A stretch of 11,468 bases of DNA from an uncultured Methylophilaceae bacterium (lineage in GTDB: Bacteria > Pseudomonadota > Gammaproteobacteria > Burkholderiales > Methylophilaceae), in the NCBI GenBank assembly GCA_938084195.1, contig CALKDJ010000181.1, positions 1 to 11,468 of the forward strand. The letters run 5' to 3'. Position numbers and translations under genes: made by a program. This document shows, in pieces, positions 6,812 through 11,468 of this stretch (its first letter is position 1; each line of letters begins with the position of its first letter). A model generated the notes under the pieces. The model was given only the letters and a program-made list of their open reading frames with translations. It had not been told where the DNA came from and made no database searches.

Positions 6812-7662
6812 TAGGCGAGAACTATAAAGGTATTTCCTTCCTTTTAATTGGCACAGTGGTTTGGGGCTTAATTTGGTATCCTTACCGTGTTCTTGATGAT
6901 CTTGGATTCTCTGCTATCCATTCTAGTTTATTTATTTTTTCATCTGCAATTGCAGTAAGTCTATTTTTTTACCCGCTAAACAGCTATGAAATTGTTAAGA
7001 AAAAAAAATTTTGGATTTATGCTTTTGTAGGAGGGGTGACCAATATAGCTTATGCATTGGCGGTTATTGAGGGCGAATTAGTAAGGGTTATGCTACTTTT
7101 TTTCTTATCACCTGTATGGACACTTCCTTTTACTTTTTTATTCTTGGATGAGGCTATAAAACCCCGCCATGTCCTTGCTGCAACGGTAAGCATTATTGGG
7201 GCTTGTATAATTCTGTGGAAACCAGATATTTTTGTTACTAAAATTGGGCTTGGGGATATGTTTGCAATTATCGGAGGAATTGGTTTTGCATTAACTAATG
7301 TGTTGGCCAGAGCCTTTCATAAACTCTCAGTGAAAGAAAAATCATATGCTATTTGGTTGGGTGTCGTCATAATTGCTGGCCTAACGATATTTTTGTTATC
7401 CATGGATCTTAAATTTAATCAAATAAATCTGTCATCAATGGGATTATTTATATTCGTAGGGATCACATTACTATTGATAACAATGATTATTCAGCATGGA
7501 CTTAGGCTGGTTGATGCTGTTCGTGCAAGCCCTGTCTTTTTATTTGAAATTATTGTGGTCGCTATTTCAGGTTATTATTTGGCCAATGAGATTTTAACGT
7601 TGAAGGATTTGGTTGGAGGTTTATTTATTATTACTGGAGTTTTGATATCAAGTCGTCAATAA
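6811..7662 (+). CDS. EamA/DMT-superfamily transporter, probable ATA start
   Basis: This inner-membrane permease has the two-fold EamA repeat and about ten hydrophobic helices. Visible family features are the WGLIWYPYR end of helix 1, LSPVWTLPFTFLFLDEAI at the end of the first half, and a closing GGLFIITGVLISSR. The substrate cannot be told from sequence; members export amino acids, metabolites or drugs. The first conventional start is GTG at 6856, but it would remove most of the first helix. The frame is open upstream to a stop at 6793-6795, and translation reads GENYKGISFLLIGTVVWGL, a normal first helix. No ATG, GTG or TTG exists in that stretch. ATA at 6811 overlaps the last base of the miaA stop (TAATA), mirroring the TAATG of amiC/miaA, and would give 283 residues. 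ATT at 6799 or 6832 are alternatives. The 3' end overlaps the convergent glycosyltransferase gene by 15 bp. Confidence 0.85.
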   Translation: MGENYKGISFLLIGTVVWGLIWYPYRVLDDLGFSAIHSSLFIFSSAIAVSLFFYPLNSYEIVKKKKFWIYAFVGGVTNIAYALAVIEGELVRVMLLFFLSPVWTLPFTFLFLDEAIKPRHVLAATVSIIGACIILWKPDIFVTKIGLGDMFAIIGGIGFALTNVLARAFHKLSVKEKSYAIWLGVVIIAGLTIFLLSMDLKFNQINLSSMGLFIFVGITLLLITMIIQHGLRLVDAVRASPVFLFEIIVVAISGYYLANEILTLKDLVGGLFIITGVLISSRQ

Positions 7663-9516
7663 AGATGAGTAGATGTCTTCAAGGTTTTTAACAAATGTTT
7701 TTGGCTTAAATAATGAGGAGTTTATTCTGCCTCTGGCAATTCTTTTTTTTAATTCCATTAAATCTTTTTCATTGTTTGCAAGATATAGAGCCTTATTAAA
7801 ATATTCCTTAATATCATAAGTAATTAAATCATCACAACCTATTTCTTTTAAAATACTCCCCGCCACTCTGCTTGCAAATGTATCTCCTGACATGGTTAAA
7901 ATAGGGCAGCCTGCCCATAATGCATCACTTGCTGAAGTATGTGCATTATAGGGATAAGTATCTAGGAAAAGGTCAATTATTGTGTGTCTAGAGATATGCT
8001 CTTGAAACTCAACCTTAGCAGCAAAGATAATGCGGTCTGAATCAATTCCATATTCTCTCGCATATGCCTTTAGGTTTTCATGAGCATGAGCATTAGATTC
8101 CAAGAGCCACAAAATAGAGTTATTTTTATTCTTAAGCAAGTTCAACCATACTTTAAATATATCTTCTGATATTTTTACTGATTGACCAAATGAAGCGAAG
8201 ATAAATGTTGTGTCATCAATGCCATAATGAGACTTTTCCATAGCTTTAGGTTGAGGACGATTACCTATATTAGGTTGGTAACAATTCGGTAGTTTAATAA
8301 TTTGCTCGGCATAAAATGTTTCTTGATTTTCTGGAATGATATAGTCATCAGATAATAAAAAGTCATACAAGGGTTCTTTATCAAAATATCCCATTGTTCC
8401 AGGAAATCCAAGCCAATTAATGGTAATCGGGGCAGGTTTATAGGCAGCAATCATAGATCTACTTGACATAGTAAAACCAGATAAATCAATTAAGATATCC
8501 ACTTTTTCTTCAATAATTTTATCGCATAACATCTTATCTGACAGTTGACTGATGTCGATAAAATCAGCCTTTAATGATTTAAATTCCTTCATTTCTGCTG
8601 AGTTATCATTTTTTCCAGAATATAACAGTTTTATTTCAAATTTTTCAAGGTTGTGTAGTTTAAGGATATCGATAATTAAGTAATAAAGAGGGTGCATCCT
8701 AAAGTCTGCTGACATATACGCAATAGTAATTTTTGCATCTGAACCTTTTGTCGATATTTTTTTACTTTTTTCCAAGTCCAAATTGTGAGAATTAATCCAT
8801 GAATTAGCAATTGCAAGATGTTCTTTATTATTAAGATCAGGCATGGACAATGCAGCAAAGGGGGATATTTGGCTGACTTTATGATTTGCGACGTGAACTT
8901 TTAATTTTCTAATAAGCTCAGATATATCATCCCAATCACAAGTATTTTGCTTAAGTTGAATTAATTCTACAATTGTATGAATTTGAGTTTCTTTTAAATC
9001 TAATGCTAATTTATAATTAATTTTTGCATTAGTGAAATCATTTATTTTTTTTAATGTATTGCCTATGTTGTGGTATGTGTCTGAATCAGATACTAAAGAT
9101 GATGATTGCTCAAACGATTCTAAGGCCATTTGAAAATTACTTTGAGCGTAATATGCATTTCCCAGATTATAGAAATGTGATGCATCTTGAGGACAAAAAA
9201 AGGTAGCCTCTTCAAACGCTGCCTGGGCCATACTAAAATTTCTATGAGCGTGATATTTGTTACCTATTTGACTGAGGCAAAACCCTAAACCAACCTTAAT
9301 ATCCTCATTATCTGGAAAGCGACGATTTGCTCGCCTAAAACAACCAGCTGCCTCTTCAAATTTATTGCAGAGAGCAAAAACGTTACCAAGCTCTATTTGC
9401 AGAAAAAAATTTTTAGGATCTTGTTCAAAAGCCTCTTTAAAGAGATTTATAGCTTCATCATATTCTTTCTCTCTCTCTTTTTTTCTATCTAATTCAATTA
9501 AGTCATTACCTTTCAC
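7648..9516 (-). CDS. TPR-containing GT41 glycosyltransferase (O-GlcNAc transferase/SPINDLY-like)
   Basis: This 622-residue cytosolic protein has about five tetratricopeptide repeats (1-185) and a GT-B catalytic region (about 262-620) of the GT41 family, which attaches sugars from nucleotide-sugar donors to Ser/Thr of proteins. Catalytic-region landmarks are IAYMSADFRMHP (265-276) with the active-site histidine H275, DILIDLSGFT (340-349), PAPITINWLGFPGTMGYFD (361-379), K448 in SVKIS matching the UDP-contacting lysine of human OGT, EHISRHTIIDLFLDTYPYN (506-524) and SDALWAGCPILT (530-541). No signal peptide or membrane helix is present. The start is GTG, supported by GGGGGTAAGG eight bases upstream and by a 1-bp overlap (TAGTG) with the mnmC stop. 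It is the last gene of the cfa-mnmC-GT operon. Donor and target proteins cannot be inferred; no flagellin or pilin gene is near. Confidence 0.92.
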   Translation of the reverse strand: MKGNDLIELDRKKEREKEYDEAINLFKEAFEQDPKNFFLQIELGNVFALCNKFEEAAGCFRRANRRFPDNEDIKVGLGFCLSQIGNKYHAHRNFSMAQAAFEEATFFCPQDASHFYNLGNAYYAQSNFQMALESFEQSSSLVSDSDTYHNIGNTLKKINDFTNAKINYKLALDLKETQIHTIVELIQLKQNTCDWDDISELIRKLKVHVANHKVSQISPFAALSMPDLNNKEHLAIANSWINSHNLDLEKSKKISTKGSDAKITIAYMSADFRMHPLYYLIIDILKLHNLEKFEIKLLYSGKNDNSAEMKEFKSLKADFIDISQLSDKMLCDKIIEEKVDILIDLSGFTMSSRSMIAAYKPAPITINWLGFPGTMGYFDKEPLYDFLLSDDYIIPENQETFYAEQIIKLPNCYQPNIGNRPQPKAMEKSHYGIDDTTFIFASFGQSVKISEDIFKVWLNLLKNKNNSILWLLESNAHAHENLKAYAREYGIDSDRIIFAAKVEFQEHISRHTIIDLFLDTYPYNAHTSASDALWAGCPILTMSGDTFASRVAGSILKEIGCDDLITYDIKEYFNKALYLANNEKDLMELKKRIARGRINSSLFKPKTFVKNLEDIYSSLLTT

Positions 9517-10706
9517 TAATTAAACCTTACCCCCTGTTTTTTGATCCCTTGTTTTTTAAAAAATTGTCTTTCTGGGTTAAGGTAGTTTAATATAAATTTA
9601 TCATCATCATTCAGATTATCAGTTATAAGTTTTGCAAGACTTAAAGAAGCCAAAGGAGCGAAACTAAAACCCCTTGATCCATAGCAAGTGTTTATAAAAA
9701 GACCTTCATACCAATCTAGATCCTCCGCAGAATATTTTATCGGTGATATCAAACTATTCCTTGTCTTCAGAACTCTACCCACAAAGGGTTTTTTATCAAA
9801 GCTAGCCGCTCTCTGACCTACCCAGTTATTTATTCTATCGTTCAAAAGAGAGTATTTTAAGCTTGGCATTAATTTTTTTAGCTTATTAATATTATTGACT
9901 GTATCAGTCTGGGAGGACTCGGTATTAAAATTATTTTTTTCATATGAGGAGCCAAATATAATTTTCTCGTTAACATCAGGAATTACATACCCATCGTTTG
10001 ATAAGACTTCCCTGTAGCTATTTTTTTTATTGGATAACCAATCAACCTGACCCCTGTACTCATTTAATTTAAGTGCATTAAAATATCTATAATTTTTTAT
10101 ATTACTTGCTGAGCAAAATATTATATTTTTGGCTGTAAACATTTTTTTATCTTCAGTCAAAATTGTCCAATATCCTTTAACTCTCTCTACTGAAATAATT
10201 TTCGAAGAAAATATTTTCTTAATATTTTTATCTTCGATTAATTTTTTACAAAAGGCCTTTGGGTTGATCCATCCACCTTTTTTAAAATGAAATCCAATAT
10301 AATCAATAATGCCAAAGCGTTTTTTTATTGTCTCTTGATCAATAAGTTCTACATCATGAGATGTGTAAGATGTATTTTTTATGAGCTTTTCATACCTTGA
10401 AATACCATCTTTTGTCTCATATAGATGAATCGCACCCGCCTTACGAGTATATTCTTTTTTCAAACCTATTGTTTTTATTAAGTTCCATACATACTCCGTA
10501 GATAAAAGCATAAATTTATTAAAGTTGGGATCATTAAGCATTATTTTTGGATACACGCATACAGCAGGATTCGAATAAATCTGTATATCATCTTCTTTTT
10601 TTTCGTCTATGACTGTAACATCGCATCCAGCTTTATTTAAATGATATGCAGTACATGAGCCCGAAATACCTGCTCCGATGACTATCGTTGAATTTTCTTC
10701 GATCAT
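9516..10706 (-). CDS. mnmC: Stand-alone MnmC2: FAD-dependent cmnm5(s2)U34 tRNA oxidoreductase
   Basis: The 396-residue product matches the C-terminal half of bifunctional MnmC (about residues 260-668 in E. coli). That half oxidatively removes the carboxymethyl group from cmnm5(s2)U34, giving nm5(s2)U34 in the wobble position of tRNA. Visible are the FAD-binding IVIGAGISGSCTAYHL with GxGxxG at 11-16 and acidic D34, NPAVCVYPKI (46-55), GGWINPKAFC (144-153), YRGQVDW (217-223), DGYVIPD (238-244), GQRAASFDKKPFVGRV (297-312), YGSRGFSFAPLA (342-353) and LNPERQFFKK (376-385). These align step by step with MnmC2, unlike the amine-oxidase-type flavoprotein often found beside cfa. The MnmC1 methyltransferase domain is absent and no room exists for it here. 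The ATG overlaps the cfa stop by 4 bp (ATGA). The C-terminal KKQGIKKQG comes from a 15-bp tandem repeat. The gene is AT-rich and unusually rich in Lys, Asn and Ile. Confidence 0.88.
   Translation of the reverse strand: MIEENSTIVIGAGISGSCTAYHLNKAGCDVTVIDEKKEDDIQIYSNPAVCVYPKIMLNDPNFNKFMLLSTEYVWNLIKTIGLKKEYTRKAGAIHLYETKDGISRYEKLIKNTSYTSHDVELIDQETIKKRFGIIDYIGFHFKKGGWINPKAFCKKLIEDKNIKKIFSSKIISVERVKGYWTILTEDKKMFTAKNIIFCSASNIKNYRYFNALKLNEYRGQVDWLSNKKNSYREVLSNDGYVIPDVNEKIIFGSSYEKNNFNTESSQTDTVNNINKLKKLMPSLKYSLLNDRINNWVGQRAASFDKKPFVGRVLKTRNSLISPIKYSAEDLDWYEGLFINTCYGSRGFSFAPLASLSLAKLITDNLNDDDKFILNYLNPERQFFKKQGIKKQGVRFN
9525..9534 (-). promoter_or_regulatory. Ribosome-binding site deciding the GTG start of the GT41 gene
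   Basis: On the minus strand GGGGGTAAGG lies inside the last mnmC codons, eight bases before the GTG at 9516. It is a purine-rich site with TAAGG core and supports the GTG, since no in-frame ATG lies nearby. The downstream protein begins directly with a TPR-type helix. Confidence 0.6.
9528..9557 (-). repeat. 15-bp tandem repeat at the mnmC 3' end
   Basis: On the minus strand AAAAAACAAGGGATC (9557-9543) is followed at once by AAAAAACAGGGGGTA (9542-9528), identical at 12 of 15 positions. It keeps the reading frame and encodes KKQGI-KKQGV. The second copy also supplies the G-rich part of the ribosome-binding site of the next gene. Confidence 0.7.
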
Positions 10707-11468
10707 TTGATTATGTTGCGATAACGTGGCTTAGTAATATGTATATGCAAATCACTAATAGCTTTTTCCATAAAACCTCCCTCACAGTAACATAGATAAA
10801 AAATCCACATTCTAGAAAATGACTTATCAAAACCTAGTTGATAAATTTCATTTATATTGGCATTGAAATTTTTGCGCCATTGTCTTAACGTGATTGCATA
10901 ATGATGTCCAATATCATCTACTTGGTTGATTACCATATCGGTTGAATCAGTGAGGCTATTTTGAATAGCAGTTAGGGACGGTATACAGCTTCCTGGGAAT
11001 ATATATTTTTGAATAAAATCAATGGATTTAATTGCTTGCTTGTATCTCTGATCTCTAATCGTAATAGCTTGAATTAGTGCCTCTCCATCATCCTTTAAAA
11101 GATTCGAAATTACTTGAAAATAGGAATCATAATATTGATGCCCAACAGCCTCAATCATTTCAATAGAAACAAGCTTGTCATAGGATCCAGAAAGATTTCG
11201 GTAATCCTTAAAAAGCACAGTAACTTTTTTTTCTAGTTTAAGCTTTTTTATTTTTGATTTTACATACTGAAACTGTTGCTTAGAGATAGTTGTGGTGGTT
11301 ACATGACAACCATATTTATTTGCAGCATAGATAGCAAAACCACCCCAACCAGAGCCAATTTCAATAATTTTATCTGATCTTTTAAGATGTAATTTGCGAC
11401 ATATGATATCTAGTTTATTTAAAGAGGCACTCTCAAGACTCATAGATCGACTCTTATATATTCCAGAT
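10703..11468 (-). CDS. cfa: Cyclopropane-fatty-acid synthase-type methyltransferase, 5' end outside window
   Basis: This SAM-dependent enzyme adds a methylene bridge to double bonds of phospholipid acyl chains at the membrane. The frame stays open through an ATG at 11443 to the window edge (upstream residues SGIYKSRS), where the family normally reads YSS/CA-Y-x, so that ATG is internal and roughly the first 100-150 residues are missing. Numbered from the internal ATG, the SAM-binding motif is EIGSGWGGF (28-36). It is followed by TTTISKQQ, LVSIEMIEAVGH with the catalytic-site glutamate and histidine region, DFIQKYIFPGSCIPS, GHHYAITLRQW and the C-terminal FYLCYCEGGF. These are the signatures of the Cfa2-like form common in proteobacteria with a second cfa operon. 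The stop overlaps the mnmC start (ATGA), so it leads a coupled three-gene operon. Related family members make other lipid methylations (for example 10-methyl acyl chains), so the product is not certain. Confidence 0.93.
   Translation of the reverse strand, partial: SGIYKSRSMSLESASLNKLDIICRKLHLKRSDKIIEIGSGWGGFAIYAANKYGCHVTTTTISKQQFQYVKSKIKKLKLEKKVTVLFKDYRNLSGSYDKLVSIEMIEAVGHQYYDSYFQVISNLLKDDGEALIQAITIRDQRYKQAIKSIDFIQKYIFPGSCIPSLTAIQNSLTDSTDMVINQVDDIGHHYAITLRQWRKNFNANINEIYQLGFDKSFSRMWIFYLCYCEGGFMEKAISDLHIHITKPRYRNIIK

Noticed and set aside
7642..7651. 10-bp palindrome TTGATATCAA near the transporter/GT41 junction
   Set aside because: No loop, no T-run, only one copy seen; expected by chance in AT-rich DNA.
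6856..7662. Transporter starting at GTG 6856 (268 residues)
   Set aside because: It would cut off most of the first transmembrane helix, has no ribosome-binding site at proper distance, and the upstream open stretch encodes the expected helix.
8265..8858. Two minus-strand frames of about 60 residues inside the GT41 gene
   Set aside because: Out-of-frame readings of conserved GT41 sequence; not evidence of a frameshift because the main frame is intact throughout.
9516..10706. Flavoprotein as the amine-oxidase-like gene usually found in cfa operons
   Set aside because: The sequence carries the ordered MnmC2 motifs (NPA-x4-YP, GGW-x2-P, RGQ, DGY-x2-P, GSRG-x3-APL, LNP-x-R) and not those of the amine-oxidase group.
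10703..11443. Complete short methyltransferase starting at ATG 11443
   Set aside because: The frame stays open to the window edge with family-like residues, and known members have over 100 more residues before this point; the ATG is internal.

Overview
The window is a gene-dense, AT-rich bacterial chromosome segment. About 1% of it is non-coding: gaps of 10, 4, 63 and 24 bases, with every other junction overlapping. The gene blocks HAD phosphatase / small Rieske protein / short SppA, and QueG divergent from TsaE-AmiC-MiaA, together with the protein sequences, suggest a betaproteobacterium. The low GC and extreme compaction suggest a streamlined aquatic type, possibly a Methylophilaceae relative of the OM43/Methylopumilus kind. 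That placement is inference. I see no rRNA, tRNA, CRISPR array, insertion sequence or phage gene.

Left block (1-1406, + strand): the tail of a HAD-type phosphatase, a 112-residue Rieske 2Fe-2S protein and a membrane-anchored S49 signal-peptide peptidase (SppA). It converges on pgi (glucose-6-phosphate isomerase, - strand). An all-A/T inverted repeat built into both 3' ends probably stops transcription in both directions. Behind pgi on the same strand lies queG (epoxyqueuosine reductase, for tRNA queuosine).

Middle block (4201-7662, + strand): tsaE (t6A37 of tRNA), amiC (exported N-acetylmuramoyl-L-alanine amidase), miaA (i6A37 of tRNA) and an EamA/DMT-family transporter form one overlapping run. 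The mutL gene that usually sits between the amidase and miaA in many proteobacteria is absent. The transporter has no ATG, GTG or TTG that would give a whole first membrane helix. The best start is an ATA overlapping the miaA stop codon.

Right block (7648 to the end, - strand): a tightly coupled three-gene operon read from the right edge. It consists of a cyclopropane-fatty-acid-synthase-type methyltransferase (5' end outside the window), a stand-alone MnmC2 domain (the FAD oxidoreductase half of the bifunctional tRNA U34 enzyme MnmC), and a TPR plus GT41 O-GlcNAc-transferase-like glycosyltransferase. The genes overlap by 4 bp (ATGA) and 1 bp (TAGTG). The last gene overlaps the 3' end of the convergent transporter gene by 15 bp.

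Four enzymes in the window act on anticodon-loop bases of tRNA (positions 34 and 37), two on queG/mnmC transcripts and two in the tsaE run. The most unusual points are the probable ATA start, the clean absence of mutL, the detached MnmC2 joined to lipid-modifying and protein-glycosylating genes, the bidirectional terminator inside two coding ends, and the 24-bp queG/tsaE gap with overlapping -10-like elements on both strands. No wholly unknown system is evident; every complete gene belongs to a recognised family.
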